Assembly (NCBI RefSeq): GCF_000179555.1
Contig: NZ_AECZ01000010.1
Location: 1-64,000, forward strand
Length of the DNA stretch: 64,000 nucleotides
Direction: 5' to 3'
From: Solidesulfovibrio fructosivorans JJ]
GTDB taxonomy: Bacteria; Desulfobacterota; Desulfovibrionia; Desulfovibrionales; Desulfovibrionaceae
The position numbers were made by a program, and so were the translations under genes. The notes beneath the pieces are model-generated. The model did no database searches. It was not told the DNA's origin and saw only the letters and a list, made by a program, of their open reading frames with translations. Of the stretch, positions 22,786 through 31,243 are shown one piece after another; positions within the stretch are counted from its first letter, which is position 1; the number at the start of each line of letters is the position of its first letter.

Positions 22786-22983
22786 GGATCTCCTTGCGGC
22801 ATGGTTTGCCATTGATGCCTTCAGGGTAACGGAAAACGCATGCTCCGCGCAACCGCCCGTCGCATGGCGCGCGGTTATGCAACACTGTTTGCGCTTGTTG
22901 CCGGGTGCCCATCGCGCTATAGGCCGTAACGTGGGCAACCGCCCGTTGCCGCATTCGCGGCCAACCGCAGCCCGGGAGGCATT

Positions 22984-23127
22984 ATGCAGATGTTCGTTTC
23001 GTTGCAGCCCGTCATGGCGCTCATCGCCGGCATATTGATCCTGATCATGCCGCGCCTGCTCAACTATATCGTGGCCATCTACCTCATTATCGTGGGCATT
23101 TTGGGCCTGACCCACGGCCGATTCTGA
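22984..23127 (+). CDS. DUF3096-like small membrane protein
   Basis: 47-residue peptide, almost entirely two hydrophobic helices (LQPVMALIAGILILIMPRLL and YIVAIYLIIVGILGL). The pattern LIAGILILIMPRLLNYIVAIYLIIVG is that of the DUF3096 family of tiny membrane proteins with unknown function. GGGAGG lies five bases before the ATG. It is divergent from nhaA and 57 bp upstream of the dus gene, and could be the first gene of that transcript. Confidence 0.8.
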   Translation: MQMFVSLQPVMALIAGILILIMPRLLNYIVAIYLIIVGILGLTHGRF

Positions 23128-23184
23128 TCCGGCCCCGGTTGCCCCCGCCCCGGCCTTGGGATACAGGCGGCCAAGGATTTTTCC

Positions 23185-24180
23185 ATGCCGTCTCTTCCCA
23201 TTGCCCATAACGCCCCGTGGCTGGCTCCGCTGGCCGGGTTTTCCGATCTGCCCTTCCGGCTGCTGTGCCGGGAGTTGGGCGCGGCCGTGGCCATGACCGA
23301 AATGGTCAGCGCCAAGGGGCTCTTCTATGATTCTCGCAACACCAAGCGGTTGCTGGCCACCCTGCCTCCGGATTCGCCGCTGGTGGTCCAGCTGTTCGGG
23401 GCCGACCCGGACTACCTGTCCCGGGCCGTGACCGCGCTGTCCGGGGAGGGCTACGGCTTTTTCGACCTCAACTGCGGCTGCTCGGTGCGCAAGGTGGTGA
23501 AAACCGGGGCCGGGGCCGCCTTGCTCGGCGATCCGGACAAGCTTGTGGCCTGCGCCCGGGCCATGGTCGAGGCCGCCGGAGACGCCCATGTGGGCGTCAA
23601 GCTGCGCCTTGGCCCCAAGCCGCCCGATTTTTGCGCCCTGGCCCTGCGCGACCGGCTGACCGAAGCCGGCGTTGCCTGGCTGACCCTGCATCCCCGCCAT
23701 GCCAGCCAGGGCTTTTCGGGCCGGGCGGACTGGGACAGTCTGGCCGCGTTCACAGCCGATGCCAAAGTGCCGGTCCTGGCCAGCGGCGACCTCATGACGG
23801 CCGGGGACGGGGCGGATTGCCTGGCGCGCACCGGCGCGGCGGGGCTCATGTACGCCCGGGGGGCTTTGGCCGATCCGCGCATTTTCACGCGCCACGCCAA
23901 TCGCCTGCGTAGCGCCCAGGGCCTGCCCGAGCTGCCCCTCCCCCCCATTTGCGACGTCATCCGCCGCCATGCCGCCCTGTGCCGGGGATATGCCGACGAC
24001 CGGCGGGCGCTTCTGCGCATGCGCACGGCCGTGCCCCGCTATCTGCGCGATCTTCCTGGCTGCCGCGCCTTGCGGGACAGGCTTTGCCACTGTACATCCT
24101 GGGAAGAACTTGACGCCATCATCGACGCGGCCGAGGGCTTGAGCCACGAAACGGCCGCGACAAGCGGAGACGCCTTATGA
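23185..24180 (+). CDS. dus: tRNA-dihydrouridine synthase
   Basis: 331-residue FMN-dependent enzyme that reduces uridine to dihydrouridine in tRNA. The TIM-barrel start APLAGFSDLPFR, the VVQLFGADP strand, the active-site loop NCGCS (Cys99 as catalytic acid) and the phosphate-binding ASGDLMTAGD and GLMYARGAL are visible. The active-site loop has Ser100 where NxGCP usually has proline. AAGGA precedes the ATG. Its stop overlaps the ispH start (ATGA), so the two genes are translationally coupled. Confidence 0.92.
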   Translation: MPSLPIAHNAPWLAPLAGFSDLPFRLLCRELGAAVAMTEMVSAKGLFYDSRNTKRLLATLPPDSPLVVQLFGADPDYLSRAVTALSGEGYGFFDLNCGCSVRKVVKTGAGAALLGDPDKLVACARAMVEAAGDAHVGVKLRLGPKPPDFCALALRDRLTEAGVAWLTLHPRHASQGFSGRADWDSLAAFTADAKVPVLASGDLMTAGDGADCLARTGAAGLMYARGALADPRIFTRHANRLRSAQGLPELPLPPICDVIRRHAALCRGYADDRRALLRMRTAVPRYLRDLPGCRALRDRLCHCTSWEELDAIIDAAEGLSHETAATSGDAL

Positions 24181-25046
24181 AATTGTTGCGCGCCGAAACC
24201 GCCGGCTTCTGCATGGGCGTGGACCTGGCGCTTAAAAAGCTGGCCGCCCTCATCGTCCCGCCGAAAGGTCCGCAAAGGACCGGCCAGGCCACAGCCCTCC
24301 TCACCTTCGGTCCCATCATCCACAACCCGCAGGTGTTGGCGGAATACGCGGCCAAAGGCGTGGGCGTGGTCAACGATCCGGCCGACATCCCGGCCGGGGC
24401 CACGGTCGTCATCCGCGCCCACGGCATTCCCGAGCCCGTGCGCCGGGAAATCGCGTCCCGGGGGGCCAGGATCGTGGACGCCACCTGCCCCAAGGTGAAA
24501 AAGGCCCAGACGCTCATTTCCGCCCAGGCGACCCAGAGCAAGGTGCTGCTCCTTTTCGGCGAAGCGGACCATCCCGAGGTCAAGGGGCTTTTGAGTTACG
24601 CCACGGCCGGGGCCCATGTCTTCGATTCCATGGAGGAACTCGAACGCATGGACCTGGGCGAAGGGCCGACCTATTTTCTGGCCGCCCAGACCACCCAGGA
24701 CGAAATGGAGTTCATGCGCATCCGCGACTTCCTGAAAAAACGCTTCGGACCGGGGCTCACCGTGTTGTCCACCATCTGCAACGCCACCATGAACCGCCAG
24801 CAGGAGGCCATGGATCTGGCGGCCGCGGTCGACTTCATGGTTGTGGTCGGCGGGCGCGAATCGGGCAATACGCGACGTCTGGCCCAGGTGGCCCGGACCG
24901 CCGGCACCCCCTGCGTCCATGTGGAGACGGCGGACGAGCTTTCCCCGGACATGGTTGCCGGCAAACGCATAATCGGCTTGACAGCGGGCGCTTCAACCCC
25001 CAAGAAAATCATTGACAGCGTGCAACAGGCGCTGGAAGCTTTTTGA
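24177..25046 (+). CDS. ispH: 4-hydroxy-3-methylbut-2-enyl diphosphate reductase
   Basis: 289-residue [4Fe-4S] enzyme making isopentenyl and dimethylallyl diphosphate in the last step of the MEP pathway. The three cluster cysteines are seen in AGFCMGV (Cys12), DATCPKVKK and STICNATMNRQ. The substrate-binding segments GPIIHNPQV, RAHGIPE, AQTTQ and GGRESGNTRRL are present. Length is normal. It begins within the dus stop codon and ends 28 bp before cheV, so all three may be co-transcribed. Confidence 0.96.
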   Translation: MKLLRAETAGFCMGVDLALKKLAALIVPPKGPQRTGQATALLTFGPIIHNPQVLAEYAAKGVGVVNDPADIPAGATVVIRAHGIPEPVRREIASRGARIVDATCPKVKKAQTLISAQATQSKVLLLFGEADHPEVKGLLSYATAGAHVFDSMEELERMDLGEGPTYFLAAQTTQDEMEFMRIRDFLKKRFGPGLTVLSTICNATMNRQQEAMDLAAAVDFMVVVGGRESGNTRRLAQVARTAGTPCVHVETADELSPDMVAGKRIIGLTAGASTPKKIIDSVQQALEAF

Positions 25047-25074
25047 TTGAAACGGCCTACGCGGGGAGACGACC

Positions 25075-26064
25075 ATGTCCCAGACCAACATTCTGCTTGA
25101 AGCCGGCACCAATGAGCTGGAAATCGTCGAGTTTTTCATCGACGAGCCCGCTCCTTCCTCGTTCACCGGCGATACGCCGGAAGTCTCGGGCATGTATCGC
25201 GGCTACTACGGGGTCAATGTGGCCAAGGTGCTGGAGATCATCCGCTTGCCCAAGATCACGGCCATGCCGGAGGTTTCCCATCCGAGCGTGCTCGGCGCGT
25301 TCAACCTGCGCAACCACATCATCCCGCTGGTCGATCTGAGCGTGTGGCTCGACAAGACGCGCCAGGAGACGGACTCGCCCAAGGTCATCGTCACGGAATT
25401 CAACAACGTCACCACCTCCTTTCTCGTCTCGGGCGTCACCCGCATCCACCGCATGAGCTGGGAGGCGGTGGAGCCGCCCAACCGCTACGTGTCCAAGATG
25501 AGCGGCGACTGCATCACCGGCGTGGTCAAGCTCGAGGACCGCATCGTGTTTCTGCTCGACCTGGAAAAAATCGTGGCCGACCTCAACCCGAACCTGGGGT
25601 TGCGCCTGGACATGAGCATCGAATGGGACGCGACCAGCCGCTACCGGGCGCTGGTGGCTGACGACTCGGTGCTGGTGCGCGAGATGTTAAAGGACCTGCT
25701 GCAAAAGGCGGGCTTCGACGTCACGGCCGTGCAGAACGGCCGCGAAGCCTGGGAACTGCTGTTGCAGATCAAGGGGAAGTCCGAGGCCGAAAGCCGGCCT
25801 CTCAGCGACTACATCCACGTCATGGTGGCCGATATCGAGATGCCGGCCATGGATGGCCACAACCTGACCAAACGCATCAAGGAAGACCCCTCCCTCAAGC
25901 AATTGCCCGTGATCCTTTTCTCTTCGCTCATTACGGACAAGCTGCGCCACAAGGGCGAGGCCGTGGGCGCGGACGACCAGATTTCCAAGCCGGACGTCAG
26001 CCAGCTGGCCATGCGCGCCAAGGCGCTTATCGAACAGAAACTCGGGGCCAAGACCGCCGCCTGA
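25075..26064 (+). CDS. cheV: Chemotaxis adaptor CheV (CheW-REC)
   Basis: 329-residue coupling protein linking chemoreceptors to CheA. The N-terminal CheW-like domain (about 20-180) includes YYGVNVAKVLEIIRLPKI and PLVDLSVWL. The C-terminal receiver domain (about 195-320) has VADDS, the phospho-acceptor aspartate in VMVADIEMPAMDG, a SS switch segment and the lysine in QISKPDV. Phosphorylation by CheA would tune adaptation. GGGGAGA precedes the ATG. No other chemotaxis gene is nearby. Confidence 0.95.
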   Translation: MSQTNILLEAGTNELEIVEFFIDEPAPSSFTGDTPEVSGMYRGYYGVNVAKVLEIIRLPKITAMPEVSHPSVLGAFNLRNHIIPLVDLSVWLDKTRQETDSPKVIVTEFNNVTTSFLVSGVTRIHRMSWEAVEPPNRYVSKMSGDCITGVVKLEDRIVFLLDLEKIVADLNPNLGLRLDMSIEWDATSRYRALVADDSVLVREMLKDLLQKAGFDVTAVQNGREAWELLLQIKGKSEAESRPLSDYIHVMVADIEMPAMDGHNLTKRIKEDPSLKQLPVILFSSLITDKLRHKGEAVGADDQISKPDVSQLAMRAKALIEQKLGAKTAA

Positions 26065-26234
26065 GCCCTCCGGTACGCCCTTGCGGCGTGACCTCCTTTC
26101 TTCCTTGCCTCGGTGAGGTCGTCCGTACGCCGGGGCAAGAGTTGCCTCCAGCAGAGGCTCCCTTTCCGCCATTATGGACTGCCGGCCGTCCCCTCTTTAT
26201 TTTCTTTCTTCCGTCCGGTAACCACAGCCCCTTC

Positions 26235-26256
26235 TGACATGATATTCCTGTCATGA
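26235..26256. promoter_or_regulatory. Inverted repeat upstream of ASKHA-like gene
   Basis: TGACA-N9-TGTCA, overlapping a near-direct repeat TGACATGA/TGTCATGA, about 45 bp upstream of the next gene. It has the same N9 spacing as the repeats upstream of the C45 gene, but a different arm. Possible operator. Confidence 0.25.
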
Positions 26257-26299
26257 CCGGCGTGTAAGGACTGTCCCGCGCGACCGGCAAGGACCGCCC

Positions 26300-27820
26300 A
26301 TGGACACGCCCATACGCCTTTTCCCGCCGGGACAGGGCATATCCCCCTATCTGGCCGATTGGCGCAAGGCCTTCGCCGACCTCGACCCCACGCGCGCCGT
26401 CACCGTCTCCTTTTGTTTCGACCGGGGAAAACTGCCTCCCGTCATCGAAACCGTTTGCCTGCCGTGGCCCGTCGATGCCGCCGACAGGCCGCGTGTGGAG
26501 CTTTTTAGCGCCGCCGTGGTCAACAATGTCCTGTGCCTGAGGGGAGCCCGTCGCGTAAGCATATTGGCCGATGACGCCGCCTTGGCCAGAAACTTGGCCG
26601 AGGCCATACGACGCCTGTTTATCCTGGGGCCGGACGATTTTTCCGATATGTCCTTGATTTTTCTGCTCCGCCTGGTCGAACGGGTCTTCGGCGCCGATTT
26701 CACCATCGACGCCGACCGGGATCATGCCTTGGCCCTGCTCCGAGACCACTGCCGCCTCGACGCTTCGGACGAAACGCCCCCAGCCGGCCCGACCGATATC
26801 CGACCGGGCACGGTGCTGGCCGTCAACATCGGCCAGCACCTGACAAGCCAGGCGCTCGTCAGGTGCGACGGGGCCGGCGGCTATGCCGTGGAAAGCTTTT
26901 CCCGCCGCCCTACCAGGGACGACCAAGGGGAACGGATGTGCCTCAACGCGGTCCTCCCCTCTCTTCGCGCCGAGGCCAAGGCTCTGGCAAAACAGGCCGG
27001 GCGGCCCATCGACGCGGTGGGCGTAAGCCTCTCGGCCACGGTCGTTGCCGGCAAGGTCCGCCCGGTGCCGGAATTCGGCCTTTTCGCCGAGTGCGGCGAG
27101 ACGGAAATCCACGACGCCGACGCGACGTTGCGCCGGACGTTCGGGGACATCTTCCCCGGCCGGCCGGTGGCGGTGGTAAACGATGGCGAGGCGCAGGCCC
27201 TTTTCGCCTTCCATTACGGTCGGCCGGAGGCCCCGCTTGCAGCCGGAGCCGCGCGTCCGGGGGGAGTGCTGTCGGTGCGCCTGGGGAGTTGCCCGGCCAT
27301 CCATGTCCTTGACGCTTCGGGCCACGCCGGGCCGGGGTTCCACGAATATGGCTGGCTGATTACCCGCTATGCACCCAACCCGGCCCAAAGCAGGCTTTTT
27401 TCCACCTCCCGCTTTCACCTTTCCCATTACGGCGTGGCCTTGGCGGCCCATGAATTGGGTCTCCTGGCCCGATACGGCCAGGACATCGAGACGGCCATTC
27501 CCTTTTTCCATGACGCCCTTGTCGGGGACGACCTCGCTCTGCGCCTCGAGGCCGCCGGCGTGTACGGGGTTCTCGGCGCGCATCTGGCCATGCTGGCCGA
27601 GGAAGTTTCCCGGCAAACGCCCCTCGGCTCGTTGCGCCTTTTGGGCTCGCGGGCCAATCACGTCGATGCGCCCGTTTTCGCGGCCATGGCCAAGGGATTC
27701 GCCGCGTTCGCGTCCGGCCATGCGCTGTCCGTGTCCGGCTTGCCGCTCAGGTTCATTGAAGACGCCTCTTCCTTCGCCGGCTTGGTCGGCGCGGCCCATG
27801 CCGCCTTGCGGCTCGCTTGA
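26300..27820 (+). CDS. ASKHA-fold (hexokinase/ROK-like) protein of unknown substrate
   Basis: 506-residue protein. The second half resembles the ASKHA kinase fold: a phosphate-1-like segment (LAVNIGQHLTSQALV), GVSLSATVV, a phosphate-2-like AVVNDGEAQALFAF that recalls hexokinase, and GVLSVRLGS. The first 160 residues have no recognised domain. In phosphate-1 the usual acidic residue of the DxG turn is replaced by Asn, so kinase activity is uncertain. AAGGA precedes the ATG. It is monocistronic, with low-GC promoter sequence and a short inverted repeat upstream. I cannot name a substrate. Confidence 0.62.
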   Translation: MDTPIRLFPPGQGISPYLADWRKAFADLDPTRAVTVSFCFDRGKLPPVIETVCLPWPVDAADRPRVELFSAAVVNNVLCLRGARRVSILADDAALARNLAEAIRRLFILGPDDFSDMSLIFLLRLVERVFGADFTIDADRDHALALLRDHCRLDASDETPPAGPTDIRPGTVLAVNIGQHLTSQALVRCDGAGGYAVESFSRRPTRDDQGERMCLNAVLPSLRAEAKALAKQAGRPIDAVGVSLSATVVAGKVRPVPEFGLFAECGETEIHDADATLRRTFGDIFPGRPVAVVNDGEAQALFAFHYGRPEAPLAAGAARPGGVLSVRLGSCPAIHVLDASGHAGPGFHEYGWLITRYAPNPAQSRLFSTSRFHLSHYGVALAAHELGLLARYGQDIETAIPFFHDALVGDDLALRLEAAGVYGVLGAHLAMLAEEVSRQTPLGSLRLLGSRANHVDAPVFAAMAKGFAAFASGHALSVSGLPLRFIEDASSFAGLVGAAHAALRLA

Positions 27821-27873
27821 AATATTCCTTGCCGCCCCATGCGCGCCCCGGGCTTCTCGCCGGCTCGTCCCTT

Positions 27874-27903
27874 TTGACACGTCCCCGCCTTTATGCTTAT
27901 CTG
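27874..27903 (+). promoter_or_regulatory. Candidate sigma-70 promoter
   Basis: A consensus -35 TTGACA at 27874-27879 is followed after 17-18 bp by a weak TTATCT/TATCTG -10, about 45 bp upstream of the YfgM-like gene. Confidence 0.35.
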
Positions 27904-27948
27904 ATGCGCCTTTTTTCAGAAAACCCATGCGCTTCGGAGGCGTTCTGC

Positions 27949-28611
27949 ATGACTGATTCTCCCGCGTCGCAAGACGGCAACACCGTCAACGACATCAACT
28001 CCTTGTTGGAGCTGCCCATCCGTTATTGGAAGCAATGTCTGGCGGCCGTGATCGTCGTCGTCGCCGCTGCCGGCGGCTACGCCCTGTACGGCACGTACCA
28101 GAAGAGCCAGATCGCCAAGGCCGAAAACGAGCTTGGCGCCATTGTCACCGCCAAAAGCGGGGCCGAACGCTTAAGCGCCCTGGAAGCCCTGGCCAAGACC
28201 GCCCCGGCCGGCGCCCGCGACGGCATCAACCTGGAAATCGCCAAGACCGCCCAGGATCTGGGCGACTACGCCAAGGCCGCCGCCGCCTGGCAAACCGTGT
28301 CGCAAAACGCCCCGGCCGGCATGAAGACCGTCGCCACCCTGGGCTACGCCGCCACCCTGTCCAAGGCCGGCCAGAACGCCAAGGCCGTGGAAGCGCTCGA
28401 AAATCTGAGCGTCACCGCGCCCAAGGCCTTCACCTCCACCGTGGACCAGCAGCTTGCCGTCACCGCCGAGGCCGCCGGGCAGTGGCAAAAGGCCGTGTCC
28501 GCCTATGAACGGCTCAAGGCCGGCGGCCACATCACCAACGCCGCTTTCATCGATACGAAGATCAGCGAGCTCAAGGCCAAGGCCGAAGCCACGGCCAAGA
28601 AGAAAAGCTGA
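27949..28611 (+). CDS. YfgM-like TPR membrane protein
   Basis: 220-residue bitopic protein. A short cytoplasmic N-terminus precedes one membrane helix (about 28-48, CLAAVIVVVAAAGGYALYGTY). The rest is an Ala/Lys-rich helical domain with TPR-like helix pairs (DYAKAAAAWQTVSQ, NAKAVEALENLS, QWQKAVSAYERLK). This layout matches the TPR_21/YfgM family of periplasmic proteins that accompany the SecYEG translocon and chaperones. GGAGG lies eight bases before the ATG at 27949. It is monocistronic, so partnership with Sec is inferred from family only. Confidence 0.72.
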   Translation: MTDSPASQDGNTVNDINSLLELPIRYWKQCLAAVIVVVAAAGGYALYGTYQKSQIAKAENELGAIVTAKSGAERLSALEALAKTAPAGARDGINLEIAKTAQDLGDYAKAAAAWQTVSQNAPAGMKTVATLGYAATLSKAGQNAKAVEALENLSVTAPKAFTSTVDQQLAVTAEAAGQWQKAVSAYERLKAGGHITNAAFIDTKISELKAKAEATAKKKS

Positions 28612-28737
28612 TCTCGCGCCCTCGAAATACGTCCAGAAGATGTTTCGGGGATAATGCGTTTGGCTTCTATTGTTTCGTTAAAAGAACGACCAGAACTTGT
28701 AAGGCATGAACACGGGCCGCGTTTGGCGGCAACCCGC

Positions 28738-28755
28738 TTCCCGGCGCGCCGGGAA
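28738..28755. promoter_or_regulatory. 18-bp perfect palindrome in iorA leader
   Basis: TTCCCGGCG-CGCCGGGAA, a perfect palindrome 48-65 bp upstream of the iorA start. It could be an operator for the iorAB operon or a leader hairpin. Confidence 0.35.
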
Positions 28756-28802
28756 TGGCAAGACGTCGGCGCGGCGTCCATTTTTCCGTCGGAGGTTTGT
28801 AC

Positions 28803-30644
28803 GTGGGTAAGGAATTATTGACCGCGGCGGCCGGAGAAACGCTGCTTCTGCTCGGCAACGAGGCCATCGCCCGGGGAGCCCTCGAGGGAGGGGTCCGGTT
28901 CGTGACCTGTTATCCGGGCACGCCCTCGTCCGAGGTGCCGGACACGTTTTTTCGCCTGTCCAAGGACGGACCTTATTACTTCGAATATTCGGTCAACGAG
29001 AAAGTAGCCCTCGAGGTGGCCGGCGGCGCGACCCTGGCCGGGCTGCCCACCCTGGTGACCATGAAGCACGTCGGCGTCAACGTGGCCGCCGATCCCCTCA
29101 TGACCCTGGCCTACGTCACGGCCCCGGGCGGGTTGGTCCTGCTTTCGGCCGACGACCCGGGCTGCCACTCCTCGCAAAACGAACAGGACAACCGCCTCTA
29201 CGCGCGCCTCGGCGGACTGCCCTGCTTCGAGCCGGCCACGGCCCAGGAATGCAAGGACATGGCCCGCGACGCCCTGCTCCTTTCGCGCCGTCTCGAAGCG
29301 CCGGTGCTTTTGCGCACCACCACCCGCGTCAACCATGTGCGCGGCCCCGTGACCTTCGGCGCCCTGCCGGACACGCCGGCCGAAAAACCCTTTGCGAAAA
29401 ATCCGGCCAAGTACGTGCCACTGCCCGCCTCGGCCCGGCTCATGCATGTGCGCCTGCTCGAACGCCTGGAAAAGGCGCGCGAAGCGGCCGAAACCTCGCC
29501 CTACAACACCGAGCGCGGCGCGGGCGACGTCGGCTTCATCGCCTCGGGCGCGGCCCGCAATTACCTCGCCGACGTGCTGGAAGAAGACGGGCTGGAAGGC
29601 GCGGTGCGCGTGCTCGAACTGGGCATGAGCTACCCGCTGCCGGAAAACCGCATCGCCGACTTCCTCGGCAAATGCCGCAAGGTGGTCATCGTCGAGGAAC
29701 TGGAACCGGTGCTGGAAAACGAAATCCGCGCCCTGGCCCAGAAACGCGGCGTCACTGTGGAAATCGTCGGCAAGGGGCCGCATCTGCCACGCCTTGGCGA
29801 GTACGCCACGGTCAACGTGCGCGCGGCGGTCAATGCCGCCCTCGGCCGTGAGACCGCCGCCGTCGAAACCCTGTCCGTGCCGGCCGACCTGCCGAAGCGC
29901 CCGCCGAACCTGTGCGCCGGCTGCCCCCACCGGGCCGCCTACTACGCCGTGCGCGAAGTCTTCGGCGACGACGCCGTCTATTCCTCGGACATCGGCTGCT
30001 ACACGCTGGGTTTTCTGCCGCCGTTTCGGGCCGCCGACTTCCTTTTGTGCATGGGCTCGTCGATCTCCGCCGGCGCGGGTTTCGCCCGGGCCTCGGGCAA
30101 GCCCGTGGTGGCCTTTATCGGCGACTCCACCTTCTTTCATTCCGGCATCACCGGCCTGATTGACGCCGTGGCCTACAACCACGACATCCTGATCGTGATC
30201 CTGGACAACCGCACCACGGCCATGACCGGCCACCAGCCCAACCCCGGCGTCGACACCACCATCTTCGGGGAAAACCCCAATCCGGTGGACCTGTCGGCGC
30301 TGATCAAGGCCTGCGGCATCACCCCGGTCAAGGTCAACCCGCTCAACCACAAGGCGACCATCGCGGCGCTTACGGAATTCGCCGGCCAGTCCGGTCCCCG
30401 CGTGCTCATCGCCGAGTACCCCTGCCCCATCCATGCCCGGCGCGTGGGCCAGGCCAAAAAGACCCCACCCGCCCGGGTGACCGGCGATCCGGCAGCCTGC
30501 CTCACCGTGCGCGACAATCTGGCCTGCCCGGCCTTCGCCATGGTGGAGGGCGTTTTCACCATCAACGCCGAACAATGCGACGGCTGCATGTACTGCGTGC
30601 AGCTCTCTGCCGACATCAAGCCCGGCAAGAAGGAGGCCCGATGA
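28803..30644 (+). CDS. iorA: Indolepyruvate ferredoxin oxidoreductase, alpha subunit
   Basis: 613-residue TPP-dependent subunit that oxidatively decarboxylates indolepyruvate and other aryl pyruvates to acyl-CoA, reducing ferredoxin. The PFOR-type N-terminal domain begins LLLGNEAIARGALEGGV with TCYPGTPSSE, and the TPP/Mg site is GDSTFFHSGI...LDN (about 438-470). The C-terminal ferredoxin-like tail has only five cysteines (566, 575, 592, 595, 598) where two [4Fe-4S] sites need eight, so one or both clusters may be lost or altered. The start is GTG with GGAGG eight bases upstream. The stop overlaps iorB (ATGA). Confidence 0.93.
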   Translation: MGKELLTAAAGETLLLLGNEAIARGALEGGVRFVTCYPGTPSSEVPDTFFRLSKDGPYYFEYSVNEKVALEVAGGATLAGLPTLVTMKHVGVNVAADPLMTLAYVTAPGGLVLLSADDPGCHSSQNEQDNRLYARLGGLPCFEPATAQECKDMARDALLLSRRLEAPVLLRTTTRVNHVRGPVTFGALPDTPAEKPFAKNPAKYVPLPASARLMHVRLLERLEKAREAAETSPYNTERGAGDVGFIASGAARNYLADVLEEDGLEGAVRVLELGMSYPLPENRIADFLGKCRKVVIVEELEPVLENEIRALAQKRGVTVEIVGKGPHLPRLGEYATVNVRAAVNAALGRETAAVETLSVPADLPKRPPNLCAGCPHRAAYYAVREVFGDDAVYSSDIGCYTLGFLPPFRAADFLLCMGSSISAGAGFARASGKPVVAFIGDSTFFHSGITGLIDAVAYNHDILIVILDNRTTAMTGHQPNPGVDTTIFGENPNPVDLSALIKACGITPVKVNPLNHKATIAALTEFAGQSGPRVLIAEYPCPIHARRVGQAKKTPPARVTGDPAACLTVRDNLACPAFAMVEGVFTINAEQCDGCMYCVQLSADIKPGKKEAR

Positions 30645-31243
30645 ACCGCGCGCGCATTTTCCTTACCGGCGTCGGCGGCCAGGGAACCCTCACCGCCACC
30701 ACCCTGCTCGCCCGAACCGCCCTGGACGCGGGACTGCCCGTCACGGCCGGCGAGATCCACGGCATGGCCCAACGCGGCGGCGTGGTGGAGTCGACCATAC
30801 TGATCGGCGGCTACAAAAGCCCGGTCATCTCCAAGGGCGAGGCCGACGTGCTGCTCGGCTTCGAGCTGCTCGAAACCCTGCGCGCCCTGCCAATGCTTAA
30901 GCGCGGCGGGATCGTGGTCGGCAACAGTGAATCCGTCCAGCCGGTCGGCGTTTGCCTCGGCCGGGAATGCTACCCGCCCCTCGACGCCGTGCTCGAAACG
31001 GCTCGCGGCTTCGCCGCCCGGGTGGTCATGGTGCCCTGCATCAGCCTGGCCGAACAGGCCGGCACGGCCAAGGCCGCCAACATGGTGCTGATCGCGGCGG
31101 CGGCGGCCTGCGGCGCGCTGCCCTTCGGCGTCGACGCCCTGGTCCGGTCTGTGGAGAAATATTTGAAACCCAAAATCGTCCCGCTCAACCTCAAGGCTCT
31201 CGAGCTTGGGGCCGCGGCGGCTGCTACGGGTCAGGCGGCGTGA
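30641..31243 (+). CDS. iorB: Indolepyruvate ferredoxin oxidoreductase, beta subunit
   Basis: 200-residue gamma-type PFOR domain partner of IorA. GVGGQGTLTATTLLARTAL and the GEIHGMAQRGGVVES segment are characteristic of IorB; the C-terminal VEKYLKPKIVPLNLKAL helix completes the fold. The ATG overlaps the iorA stop and has AAGGAGG upstream. Its own stop overlaps the GTG start of the following regulator gene (GTGA), so iorA-iorB-regulator are one translationally coupled unit. Confidence 0.95.
   Translation: MNRARIFLTGVGGQGTLTATTLLARTALDAGLPVTAGEIHGMAQRGGVVESTILIGGYKSPVISKGEADVLLGFELLETLRALPMLKRGGIVVGNSESVQPVGVCLGRECYPPLDAVLETARGFAARVVMVPCISLAEQAGTAKAANMVLIAAAAACGALPFGVDALVRSVEKYLKPKIVPLNLKALELGAAAAATGQAA

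Noticed and set aside
22786-24147. Upstream extension of the nhaA frame across the dus gene
   Set aside because: The extended part is antisense to a clear dus gene, and a strong ribosome-binding site marks the internal NhaA start at 22785.
28755-28770. Sigma-54 promoter (TGGCA ... GC) upstream of iorA
   Set aside because: The -24 half fits, but the -12 half reads CGGC instead of TTGC, and the adjacent regulator lacks the sigma-54 contact motif.
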